DNA of 64,000 nt from contig JBBQQC010000009.1 of the NCBI GenBank assembly GCA_038216465.1, positions 52,457-116,456 of the forward strand. The letters run 5' to 3'. The translations under genes were made by a program, and so were the position numbers. The notes below the pieces were generated by a model. That model saw nothing but the letters and a program-made list of their open reading frames with translations, was not told the origin of the DNA and ran no database searches. The stretch is from JACCZX01 sp038216465 (lineage in GTDB: Bacteria; Pseudomonadota; Gammaproteobacteria; Burkholderiales; Burkholderiaceae_F). Positions 17,773 to 25,855 of this stretch are shown here, in pieces. Numbering within the stretch: the stretch's first letter is position 1; every line of letters starts with the position of its first letter.

Positions 17773-18137
17773 TGGTGGAGGCGGGGGGAATCGAACCCCC
17801 GTCCGCGAATGATCCAGATCCAGTTCTACATGCGTAGCCGGTCTATTTTAAAAATCTCGCCGCGCGCTTAGCCGATCGGCAGGCCGACGCGCAGCCAGTC
17901 ACTGATCTTGATGCCGCCGTCGTGACTCCGGCGGCATCCAGCCTCTGTAAATGGCGCTGCTGTTAGTTGCCTAACCTAGCCCAGGGGCCAGCTAGTGCAG
18001 CGTCTAGCCGGTATTAAGCGGCTAAAGCAAACGCGTCTTCGTTGGCGTTTGTAGTGTTCCAGATGGATTTACGAGGTGACTGGTCCTCGGCATGCCCTGA
18101 GATCCTTCACGACCCACGTCGAAGCCAGGTCGCCCCC
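17773..18137 (-). ncRNA. ssrA: Transfer-messenger RNA (tmRNA, SsrA)
   Basis: Rescues stalled ribosomes with SmpB. Read on the minus strand, the RNA starts GGGGGCGACCTGGCTTCGAC and ends GTTCGATTCCCCCCGCC-TCCACCA. The tRNA-like domain closes with an encoded CCA at 17773-17775. The order is one-piece, not permuted. The tag frame gives ANEDAFALAA, and GC-rich pseudoknot segments follow. Its length is 365 nt. A plus-strand open frame at 18042-18317 is incidental. Confidence 0.97.
18014..18046 (-). other. tmRNA tag-peptide reading frame
   Basis: Resume codon GCC is followed by AAC GAA GAC GCG TTT GCT TTA GCC GCT and stop TAA. The tag is ANEDAFALAA; its ALAA end is the recognition signal for ClpXP-type proteolysis. 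The preceding ACTACAAAC context resembles other betaproteobacterial tmRNAs. Confidence 0.92.
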
Positions 18138-18148
18138 AAAGAAGTTGG

Positions 18149-18177
18149 ATTGTACGGCTACAAGTGCGTCACTTCAG
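18149..18177 (-). promoter_or_regulatory. Probable ssrA promoter
   Basis: On the minus strand, CTGAAG (18172-18177) is separated by 17 nt from TACAAT (18149-18154). The -10 is a strong match and the -35 is weak. The mature 5' end at 18137 lies 11 nt downstream, which allows a short 5' leader removed by RNase P. Confidence 0.5.
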
Positions 18178-18273
18178 CGAAAAATCAACGTGTGTCTCCG
18201 GGACGGAAGCCGCGCGAAGGGAAGCAGTGGACAACGGCGACATTACGACGGGTGCAGCCGCGTCCGGGGGCAC

Positions 18274-18939
18274 CTAAATCGCTAGCAATTTCAGCAATTC
18301 GGGCGGCGAATGAATGACGTCATCGGCGCCCCAAGATTGATACGGTAGCTCGTCGCCGAGATAGCCATAACTCGCAACAACGGTACGCATACCGGCGGCG
18401 CGGCCGGCTTCGATGTCGCGCCGATCGTCACCGATGTAGATTGCCGCGGCGGCCTCGATCGAGGTCGCGGCGAGTGCATGCAGCAGGGGCGCCGGATTCG
18501 GCTTCGGAAAAGGCGTGGTGTCGCCGCTGACGACGCACGACGCACGCTCTGACAACTGCAGCGCCTGCACTAGCGGCTGCGTGAAACGCGCCAGCTTATT
18601 GGTCACGATGCCCCATTTGATGCCGCCGCGCTCAACGTGCTGCAGCGTGTCGTCCATGCCCGGGAAGAGCACCGAGTCGACGAATAAGGCACTTTCATAT
18701 TCGCGCAGAAATTCGTTGCGCAGCTCGGCGTAGCGCGAGTCGCCCGGCGTCACGTTGAATGCACGTCCGACCATGCCGCGTGCGCCGTGCGAAACGTAAG
18801 GACGCAGCTCAGCGACCGGCAACGGCTCGATGCCGCGCGCAATCCGCATCCGGTTTGCGGCGGCTGCCAGATCGGGCGCGGTATCGGCCAGTGTGCCATC
18901 GAGATCGAGCAACACCAGTTGCACTTCCTTGCCGCGCAT
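18274..18939 (-). CDS. gph: Phosphoglycolate phosphatase, HAD family
   Basis: Dephosphorylates 2-phosphoglycolate, a DNA-repair and oxygenase by-product. It has 221 residues with the HAD motif I LDLDGTLADT (nucleophile Asp12, acid/base Asp14), motif II IVTNK, Lys in the KPNPAPL segment and motif IV IGDDRRD. ATG 18939 sits 2 nt after the ubiG stop, so translation is coupled; the longer upstream frame runs inside ubiG. Relatives also have ubiG-gph downstream of ompA. Confidence 0.92.
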   Translation of the reverse strand: MRGKEVQLVLLDLDGTLADTAPDLAAAANRMRIARGIEPLPVAELRPYVSHGARGMVGRAFNVTPGDSRYAELRNEFLREYESALFVDSVLFPGMDDTLQHVERGGIKWGIVTNKLARFTQPLVQALQLSERASCVVSGDTTPFPKPNPAPLLHALAATSIEAAAAIYIGDDRRDIEAGRAAGMRTVVASYGYLGDELPYQSWGADDVIHSPPELLKLLAI

Positions 18940-18941
18940 GG

Positions 18942-19640
18942 TCACGGCTTGCGGCACGCCATCAGATAGTTGACACCGGTATCGCGGCCGAGTGTGGCCG
19001 TCTTCGTAAACGGGTTGTAGTGCATGCCGACTACTTCTTGCAGGTCCAGGCCGGCGGCGCGCGTGTAACGCGAAAGCTCGCTCGGTTTCAGGAACTTTGC
19101 GTACTCGTGCGTGCCGCGCGGCAACAGGTTCAAGACATACTCGGCGCCGACGATCGCCAGCGCAAAAGCCTTGGCGTTGCGATTGATGGTGGAGAAAAAA
19201 ACCCAACCGCCGGGCTTGGCCAAGGTGGCACACGCCTTCACCGTTTGATCTGGATCAGGCACGTGCTCGAGCATTTCCATGCATGTGACCACGTCGAAGC
19301 TGGCCGGCTGTTCGGCCGCCAATGTTTCGGCCGCGCACGCGCGATATTCGACGCGAGCGTTGGAATCGATCGCGTGCAATTGCGCGACCTTCAGCGGCTT
19401 GTCTGCCAGATCGATGCCAATCACTTGCGCGGCCTTCCCGGCCATCGCTTCGGTCAATACGCCGCCGCCGCAGCCGACGTCGAGCACGCGCTTGCCGGAT
19501 AGCGACGCCAGGCGATCGATCCACTTGAGCCGCGCCGGATTGATGTCGTGCAGCGGTCGCATCGGGCCATCGCGATCCCACCATTGCGACGCGAGCTTGC
19601 TGAATTTCAGAAGCTCGGCCTGATCGACGTTGCCGTTCAT
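18942..19640 (-). CDS. ubiG: Bifunctional ubiquinone biosynthesis O-methyltransferase UbiG
   Basis: SAM-dependent methyltransferase for both O-methylation steps of ubiquinone synthesis. It has 232 residues, close to the E. coli 240. The family start KFSKLASQWWDRDGPMRPLH, the SAM motif LDVGCGGGVLTEAMA, GIDLAD and the TCMEMLEHVPDP post-motif are all visible. ATG 19640 fits the family N-terminus; in-frame codons upstream reach the ompA terminator. It is followed by gph in a tight operon. Confidence 0.94.
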   Translation of the reverse strand: MNGNVDQAELLKFSKLASQWWDRDGPMRPLHDINPARLKWIDRLASLSGKRVLDVGCGGGVLTEAMAGKAAQVIGIDLADKPLKVAQLHAIDSNARVEYRACAAETLAAEQPASFDVVTCMEMLEHVPDPDQTVKACATLAKPGGWVFFSTINRNAKAFALAIVGAEYVLNLLPRGTHEYAKFLKPSELSRYTRAAGLDLQEVVGMHYNPFTKTATLGRDTGVNYLMACRKP

Positions 19641-19680
19641 GCGCTGGATGTTACGCACACCATGTCGGGAAATTGGGCAC

Positions 19681-19706
19681 AAAAAAAGCCCCGCCGAAGC
19701 GGGGCT
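19681..19706 (-). terminator. Rho-independent terminator of ompA
   Basis: On the minus strand, AGCCCCGC-TTCG-GCGGGGCT forms an 8-bp stem with a stable tetraloop, followed by seven U. It lies 32 nt after the ompA stop and separates ompA from ubiG. Confidence 0.93.
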
Positions 19707-19737
19707 AGTTTGAACAGCTTTCTTATTGACGACGTGT

Positions 19738-20493
19738 CTAACGCTTGATCGGACGCGTACCCACCACTTCGACTTCGACGCGGCGGTTCGGCTGCAAGCA
19801 TGCGATTAACCCCTGGCGATTGCGGACTTCACCCTTCGGCGACGGATCGGCGCACTGCTTGACCGGATTGGCTTCACCCTTGCCTTCGGTGTACACGCGG
19901 TTCGGCTCGATACCCTTGCTGACCAGGTAATCCTTAACCGCCTGTGCGCGACGTTGCGAAAGCTTCAGGTTGTAGGCATCGCTGCCGATGCGGTCCGTGT
20001 AGCCGACCGCGATGATCACTTCGAGACTCACACCTGCCAGCTTCGACACGAGATCGTCAAGCTTGGCGCGGCCTTCCGGACGCAGCGTCGCCTTATCGAA
20101 GTCAAACAACGCGTCGGCCGCAAAAGTCACCTTCTCGCTGGTCGGTGCGGGCGGCGCCGGTGGTGCTGGCGGCGCGGGCGGTGCCGGCGGTGCGGGTGGC
20201 GGCGGTGGCGGCGGTGGTGGCTCGCACACTTCCTTCGGCATCAACTCCTTGTCGCACACGCAGCCCACGGGAAATGGGCTGCCGTCGACTTTGGTGTTGC
20301 GGGCGCGCTCGATGCTCCAGAAGCCGGTTCGCCAGCACAGGCCGAACGGATTCATGACAACGACGCCACGTGAATCGATCACATACGGGCTTTCGCGCGG
20401 ATCGGTGATCTTGATGTCCTTCTGCTGGGCGAGACTGACGCCCGAGACGGTCATCAAGGCCGCGGCCACGAGGCCCAGCTTGATGAATTTCAT
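19738..20493 (-). CDS. ompA: OmpA-family outer membrane/peptidoglycan-binding protein
   Basis: A 251-residue envelope protein. A signal peptide (MKFIKLGLVAAALMTVSGVSLAQ) is followed by a roughly 75-residue N-terminal domain with four cysteines. A Pro/Ala-rich linker (about residues 90-116) and a C-terminal OmpA domain follow, with DALFDFDKATLRPEGRAKLD, GYTDRIGSDAYNLKLSQRRA and NRRVEVEVVG. The last domain contacts peptidoglycan. There is no eight-stranded barrel, so this is the short OmpA-like class next to gyrA and ubiG in betaproteobacteria. GAGGAG lies 7 nt before ATG 20493. Confidence 0.92.
   Translation of the reverse strand: MKFIKLGLVAAALMTVSGVSLAQQKDIKITDPRESPYVIDSRGVVVMNPFGLCWRTGFWSIERARNTKVDGSPFPVGCVCDKELMPKEVCEPPPPPPPPPAPPAPPAPPAPPAPPAPTSEKVTFAADALFDFDKATLRPEGRAKLDDLVSKLAGVSLEVIIAVGYTDRIGSDAYNLKLSQRRAQAVKDYLVSKGIEPNRVYTEGKGEANPVKQCADPSPKGEVRNRQGLIACLQPNRRVEVEVVGTRPIKR
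20144..20220. repeat. Low-complexity repeat encoding the OmpA Pro/Ala linker
   Basis: Imperfect GGCGGTGCG/GGCGGCGGT units encode a run of prolines followed by Ala-Pro-Pro triplets on the minus strand. Such tracts change length easily by slippage. Confidence 0.8.
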
Positions 20494-20572
20494 ATTGGTG
20501 CTCCTCACTCGAGATTCGGAAAACCGCCCGGAGCGCAAACCGGACGATCAGTACAGGTCTGCGTCGAACGGT

Positions 20573-20611
20573 GATTGCTTTGGCAAGCGTGGTTAGCTTG
20601 CCGAAACAATC
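20573..20611. repeat. Long inverted repeat spanning the end of the amidohydrolase gene
   Basis: GATTGCTTTGGCAAGC (20573-20588) and GCTTGCCGAAACAATC (20596-20611) form a 16-bp stem with one mismatch and one wobble around a 7-nt loop. The stop codon of the amidohydrolase (20593-20595) is in the loop. No T-run follows on either strand, so it is either a non-canonical terminator or a protein-binding palindrome. Confidence 0.6.
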
Positions 20612-21951
20612 CCGCCCGTTAGCAAGACTTGACGGCAGCGATTTTGCCACGCGGCGACTGACGCCATCAGTGTCTTTTCGAACAAGCCGTCATGATCGGC
20701 GCGAGCGTGTCGTTTATGCACAACAGGAGCGCCCGCGATCCAGACATCGGTGACCTGGTCGCGCCCCGCCGCGTACACGATCTGTGACACGACGTCGTAC
20801 ATCGGCTGTGTCTGAACCGCAGCGAGATCGAACGCGACCAGGTCAGCCTGCTTGCCGACTTCGATCGATCCGATGCTGCGATCGAGCCCCAATGCGCGCG
20901 CGCCACCCAAGGTCGCGCTTTCAAGCGCCTCGGGCGCACCGAAGACGCTGGCGTCGTGCGCCACGCCCTTGGCCAGCAACGCGGCGAGACGAAGCTCAGC
21001 CAGCATGTCGATGCGGTTATTGCTGGCGGCGCCATCGGTGCCGATGGCAACGTTGACGCCGGCGGCCGACAACTTGGCAATCGGTGCGAAGCCGCTGCCG
21101 AGTTTTAGGTTGGACGCCGGGCAATGGGCAACCGAACAGCCGCGCTGAGCCAGCAGAGCAATTTCGTGCTCGTTTAGTTGAACCGCGTGGACGGCGATCA
21201 ATCGCTCCGAAACCAACCCCAGGCGGTCGAGGCGCTGCAGAGGGCGGCACCCGTGCTTCGCGATCGACTCTGAAATCTCGTCGTCGGTTTCATGCACGTG
21301 CGTATGAATCGGAAGGTCGAGCTCTTCGGCGAGCACGGCAATGCGCTTTAACGTCAGGTCGGCCACCGTGTACGGCGCGTGCGGAGCGAGCGTGAAGCTG
21401 ACCAACGGATCGTTGCGAAACACGTCACGCGTGGCAAGGCCTTTGCGCAGATAGTCCTCGGCGTCGGACGCATAGGCCGTCGGAAACTCGATCGCGATGA
21501 TGCCCGCAACGGCGCGCATGCCGACGCGGCGCAACGCGCGCAAGCTCGCTTCCGGATAGAAGTACATGTCGGAGCACGTGGTCGTGCCTGAGCGCACCAT
21601 CTCGAGCGCGGCCAGCAGGGTGCCGTCGTGCACGAAATCCGCCGACACCAACGCTGCTTCGAGCGGCCAGATACGCTCCTTCAGCCAGCGCATAAGCGGC
21701 AGGTCATCGCCGATACCGCGCAACAACGCCATTGCCGCGTGGGTATGGCAATTGACCAGCCCGGGCGTGACCGCGTGCGTGTCGAGCGTATGAGTATCGG
21801 CCGCGCGGTAGCGCTGTGTCGCTTCCGGCGACGGCAGCACGTCGACGATGCGTTCGCCGGTTATCGCGATTGCGTGACGTTCGAGCACAGCCGCGCGCGG
21901 CACGACCGGCACCAGCCAGCGAGCATGGATCAGAGTGTCGACGTCGGTCAT
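20593..21951 (-). CDS. mtaD: Amidohydrolase, 5-methylthioadenosine/S-adenosylhomocysteine deaminase-like (TRZ/ATZ family)
   Basis: Metal-dependent hydrolase that probably deaminates methylthioadenosine, SAH or related purines. The 452-residue protein has an N-terminal beta-sandwich part, then the barrel with metal ligands NCHTHAAMALLRG, HTHVHETDDE, IAVHAVQL and GTDGAASNN. These are the signatures of the MtaD/chlorohydrolase branch. The start at ATG 21951 removes a 13-residue upstream extension. It is divergent from gyrA (113-nt gap). A link to the SAM-using UbiG downstream is suggested by position only. Confidence 0.87.
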   Translation of the reverse strand: MTDVDTLIHARWLVPVVPRAAVLERHAIAITGERIVDVLPSPEATQRYRAADTHTLDTHAVTPGLVNCHTHAAMALLRGIGDDLPLMRWLKERIWPLEAALVSADFVHDGTLLAALEMVRSGTTTCSDMYFYPEASLRALRRVGMRAVAGIIAIEFPTAYASDAEDYLRKGLATRDVFRNDPLVSFTLAPHAPYTVADLTLKRIAVLAEELDLPIHTHVHETDDEISESIAKHGCRPLQRLDRLGLVSERLIAVHAVQLNEHEIALLAQRGCSVAHCPASNLKLGSGFAPIAKLSAAGVNVAIGTDGAASNNRIDMLAELRLAALLAKGVAHDASVFGAPEALESATLGGARALGLDRSIGSIEVGKQADLVAFDLAAVQTQPMYDVVSQIVYAAGRDQVTDVWIAGAPVVHKRHARADHDGLFEKTLMASVAAWQNRCRQVLLTGGIVSAS

Positions 21952-22064
21952 AGCTTGCCAATGGCGCGCGATTACAGCACACGACCGCACTGAAACGAGG
22001 CGAAATCTATGCCTTCGGCTGATAAACTTCGCTGCTTAATTTTTGCTTAGTGTCAGGCTAACTC

Positions 22065-24707
22065 GTGGATCAATTCGCCAAGGAAACGCTGCCGATTTCG
22101 CTCGAAGACGAGATGCGGCGCTCCTATCTCGACTACGCGATGAGCGTCATCGTCGGCCGTGCGCTGCCCGACGTGCGCGATGGCCTGAAGCCGGTACACC
22201 GGCGCGTGCTTTTCGCAATGCACGAAAGCAATTACGTGCATACCCGGCCTTACGTCAAGTGTGCGCGCGTTGTCGGCGATGTGATGGGGAAGTATCACCC
22301 GCACGGCGATCAAGCGATCTACGACACGCTGGTCCGAATGGCGCAGCCATTTTCGTTGCGCTATCTGCTGATCGACGGTCAGGGCAACTTCGGCTCGGTC
22401 GATGGCGATAACCCGGCGGCGATGCGCTACACCGAGTGCCGCTTGTCGAAGATCGCCGCGTCGTTGCTGCTGGATATCGACAAAGAAACTGTCGACTTCG
22501 CTCCAAATTACGACGGCAAGGAGCAGGAGCCGCTGGTGTTGCCGGCGCGCATTCCCAATCTATTGATCAACGGCTCGGCTGGCATCGCGGTTGGAATGGC
22601 GACCAACATTCCGCCGCATAACCTGGGTGAGGTGATAGACGGCTGTATGAGGCTGCTGCGCAATCCGCAGACCAACATCGACGAGCTAATCGAGTTGATT
22701 CCGGCGCCGGATTTTCCAACCTCCGGAATTATCTACGGAGTCGAAGGCGTGCGCGAGGGCTATCGCAGCGGCCGCGGCCGTGTCGTGATGCGTGCCAAGG
22801 CGCACTTCGAAGAAATCGACAAGGGTGCGCGCTCGGCCATCATCATCGATGAGCTGCCGTATCAGGTGAACAAGCGCGTGTTGCTCGAGCGCATCGCCGA
22901 GATGGTCAACGAAAAGCGCATCGAAGGCATCTCCGATATCCGCGACGAATCCGACAAGTCGGGAATGCGCGTCGTGTTCGAATTGAAGCGTGGCGAGCTG
23001 CCCGAAGTCGTGCTGAACAATCTCTACAAGCAATCACAGCTGCAGGACACGTTCGGCATCAATATGGTGGCGCTGGTCGACGGCCAGCCGCGCGTGTTGA
23101 ACCTGAAGCAGATGCTCGACGCGTTCCTGTCGCATCGGCGCGAGGTGATCACGCGTCGTACGGTGTTCGAGCTGCGCGAAGCTCGGCGGCGCGGCCATGT
23201 GATCGAAGGTCTCGCCGTGGCCCTGGCAAATATCGACGAATTCATCGCGCTGATCAAGGCCGCGCCGACGCCGCCGGTGGCAAAGACCAGTCTGATGAGT
23301 CGTGCCTGGGACTCTTCGGTCGTGCGCGAAATGTTGACGCGCTCGGGGCGCGACATGAACGTTTATCGACCGGAGGCAATGGATCCGCGCTTCGGATTGA
23401 TGGACGACGGTCTCTATCGGCTGTCCGACGAACAGGCCGAGCAGATTCTGCAGATGCGCCTGCAGCGCCTGACGGGACTCGAACAGGACAAAATCGTCAA
23501 CGAGTATCGCGAAGTGATGGATCAGATTACCGATCTGCTGAACGTGCTGGCCACTCCGGCGCGTATTACCGACATCATCGCCGACGAGCTGCTGGGGTTG
23601 AAGAGTGAATTTGGCGACGAGCGGCGGTCGGAGATCGTGCGCAGCGCACAGGATCTGATTACCGAAGACCTGATCACACCGGAGGACATGGTCGTTACCT
23701 TGTCGCACGCCGGCTATATAAAAAGTCAGCCGCTCGCCGACTATCGTGCACAGCGGCGCGGGGGACGCGGCAAACAGGCCGCGTCGACGCGCGAGGATGA
23801 CTGGATCGATCAGCTATTCATCGCACACACGCATGACACGATCCTGTGTTTCTCCGACCGCGGCCGGCTGTACTGGTTGAAAGTCTGGGAAGTGCCGCAG
23901 GGGCAGCGTAACGCTCGTGGGCGGCCAATCGTAAACATGTTTCCGCTGATGGAAAACGAAAAGATCACCGTCGTGCTGCCGATCAAGCAGTTCGACGAGG
24001 AACATTTCGTATTCATGGCCACCGCGATGGGCACGGTGAAGAAGACTGCGCTGACGGATTTTTCCAATCCGCGCAAGGCCGGCATCATCGCGGTCGACCT
24101 CGATGCCGGCGATTATCTGATCGGCGCTGCGATTACCGACGGCAAACACGACGTGATGCTGTTCTCCGACGCCGGCAAGGCGGTGCGCTTCGATGAGAAT
24201 GATGTGCGCCCGATGGGGCGCCAGGCGCGCGGCGTGCGTGGGATGTGGCTGGACGAGGGCCAGCAGGTGATCGCGATGCTGGTTGCCGAAGACGAACGCC
24301 AGAGCGTGCTGACCGCAACCGAAAATGGTTTTGGCAAGCGCACGCCGATCATCGAGTACACGCGTCACTCGCGGGCGACGCGCGGGATGATCGCAATTTC
24401 GACCAGCGAGCGAAACGGCAAGGTCGTTGCAGCCACGCTGGTGCGCAACGACGACGAAGTGATGCTGATCACGACCGGCGGTGTGCTGATCCGCACGCGC
24501 GTTTCCGAGATTCGTGAGATGGGGCGTGCAACGCAGGGCGTGACGTTGATCGCGCTCGACGGCGGCACGCTGCTTTCGGGCCTGCAAAGGGTGGTGGAGC
24601 GCGACAGTGATATGGTCAATGGCGTCGTTGAAAACAACGACAGTGGACACGCCACCGCCGTCGACGCAAACGGCAACGGCTCTGTAGACGAACCACCTCA
24701 AACCTGA
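22065..24707 (+). CDS. gyrA: DNA gyrase subunit A
   Basis: Breakage-reunion subunit of gyrase, which introduces negative supercoils. It has 880 residues from GTG 22065. Catalytic Tyr122 is in AAMRYTE. The quinolone-determining region reads GKYHPHGDQAIYDT, so position 83 (same numbering as E. coli) is Gln and position 87 is Asp. The C-terminal pinwheel carries the GyrA box QRRGGRG near residue 565, which is needed for DNA wrapping. pheA follows after 44 nt; serC, common at this spot in relatives, is not there. Confidence 0.97.
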   Translation: MDQFAKETLPISLEDEMRRSYLDYAMSVIVGRALPDVRDGLKPVHRRVLFAMHESNYVHTRPYVKCARVVGDVMGKYHPHGDQAIYDTLVRMAQPFSLRYLLIDGQGNFGSVDGDNPAAMRYTECRLSKIAASLLLDIDKETVDFAPNYDGKEQEPLVLPARIPNLLINGSAGIAVGMATNIPPHNLGEVIDGCMRLLRNPQTNIDELIELIPAPDFPTSGIIYGVEGVREGYRSGRGRVVMRAKAHFEEIDKGARSAIIIDELPYQVNKRVLLERIAEMVNEKRIEGISDIRDESDKSGMRVVFELKRGELPEVVLNNLYKQSQLQDTFGINMVALVDGQPRVLNLKQMLDAFLSHRREVITRRTVFELREARRRGHVIEGLAVALANIDEFIALIKAAPTPPVAKTSLMSRAWDSSVVREMLTRSGRDMNVYRPEAMDPRFGLMDDGLYRLSDEQAEQILQMRLQRLTGLEQDKIVNEYREVMDQITDLLNVLATPARITDIIADELLGLKSEFGDERRSEIVRSAQDLITEDLITPEDMVVTLSHAGYIKSQPLADYRAQRRGGRGKQAASTREDDWIDQLFIAHTHDTILCFSDRGRLYWLKVWEVPQGQRNARGRPIVNMFPLMENEKITVVLPIKQFDEEHFVFMATAMGTVKKTALTDFSNPRKAGIIAVDLDAGDYLIGAAITDGKHDVMLFSDAGKAVRFDENDVRPMGRQARGVRGMWLDEGQQVIAMLVAEDERQSVLTATENGFGKRTPIIEYTRHSRATRGMIAISTSERNGKVVAATLVRNDDEVMLITTGGVLIRTRVSEIREMGRATQGVTLIALDGGTLLSGLQRVVERDSDMVNGVVENNDSGHATAVDANGNGSVDEPPQT

Positions 24708-24751
24708 CGTGCAGCCGCGCGTCTTCACCTTCTCGAACGAAGCGCCGCGTC

Positions 24752-25855
24752 ATGGGTGAACAGATCGACGATCGCCTCAAATCTTTGCGCGCCGCCATTG
24801 ACGCGCTCGACGCGCGACTGATCGTGCTGCTGAACGAACGCGCGCAGCTTGCAATCGATGTCGGAAAGCACAAGAACGATACCGGGGGACCGGTGTTTCG
24901 GCCCGAGCGAGAGGCCGAAGTCTTGCAGCGTGCGAGCGTTCTGAACGCGGGTCCTTTGTCGCGAGATCACCTAACCAACATCCTGCGTGAAGTCATCTCG
25001 GCGTGTCGCGCGCTGGAGCGGCCGCTGACCGTCGCCTATCTGGGTCCGGCGGGGACGTTCTCGGAGCTCGCGATGCAGCGGCAATTTGGTTCCAGTGTGA
25101 CGGGGCTGCCGTGTACGACACTCGACGAAGTGTTTCGCGCAACGGAAGCGGGCAGTGCGGAACTGGCGATCGTGCCGCTCGAGAATTCGTCCGAAGGCGC
25201 TGTTAGTCGAACACTCGACTTACTGCTCGCCACACCGCTCGTGATGCTGGCCGAAGTGTCGGTGGCGGTCCAGCACAATCTGTTCACGCGCGACGGCTCG
25301 ATGAGTGGCGTCGAGCGGGTGTGCGCGCATACGCAGGCGCTGGCGCAGTGTGCTGGCTGGCTCAACCAACATTGGCCGGCGCTGGAACGGCAACCCGTCG
25401 CCAGTAACGCCGAAGCCGCGCGCATGGCCGCCGCGGACCCCACGACCGCAGCGATTGCGGGGGAGCCAGCGGCCCGTCATTACAACGTTCAGACAGTGGT
25501 TGCGCAGATTCAGGACGACACGCACAACCGAACGCGTTTCGCGGTGCTCGGCGCGCCGTCCAAACAGCGATCGACGCCATCGGCGCGCGACAAGACTTCG
25601 CTGATTCTTTCGGTAGCCAACAAGGCCGGTGCCGTGTTCCATATGTTGTCGCCACTCGCAACGCACGGTGTGTCGATGACGCGATTCGAGTCGCGGCCGG
25701 CGCGTGTCGGTACGTGGGAGTATTACTTTTACGTCGACGTCGAGGGCCATGTCGACGAGCCGAAGGTTGCGCGCGCCCTTTCCGAACTGCAGCACGCGTG
25801 CGCATTCTATAAATGTCTCGGCTCGTATCCGGCAGAGCGCGCCGAGCCGCTATGA
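24752..25855 (+). CDS. pheA: Bifunctional chorismate mutase/prephenate dehydratase (P-protein)
   Basis: Converts chorismate to prephenate and then to phenylpyruvate for phenylalanine synthesis. It has 367 residues. The AroQ-type mutase (about 1-90) shows LRAAIDALDARLIVLLNERA. The dehydratase (about 95-275) has YLGPAGTFSELA, VPLENSSEGAV and NRTRFAVLG with the catalytic Thr-Arg-Phe. The ACT regulatory domain (about 285-360) has SMTRFESRP, the phenylalanine-binding ESRP motif, so feedback inhibition is likely. The end overlaps hisC by 4 nt. Confidence 0.95.
   Translation: MGEQIDDRLKSLRAAIDALDARLIVLLNERAQLAIDVGKHKNDTGGPVFRPEREAEVLQRASVLNAGPLSRDHLTNILREVISACRALERPLTVAYLGPAGTFSELAMQRQFGSSVTGLPCTTLDEVFRATEAGSAELAIVPLENSSEGAVSRTLDLLLATPLVMLAEVSVAVQHNLFTRDGSMSGVERVCAHTQALAQCAGWLNQHWPALERQPVASNAEAARMAAADPTTAAIAGEPAARHYNVQTVVAQIQDDTHNRTRFAVLGAPSKQRSTPSARDKTSLILSVANKAGAVFHMLSPLATHGVSMTRFESRPARVGTWEYYFYVDVEGHVDEPKVARALSELQHACAFYKCLGSYPAERAEPL

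Noticed and set aside
18042..18317. Plus-strand open frame of 91 codons
   Set aside because: It overlaps the tmRNA 5' half and has no protein features.
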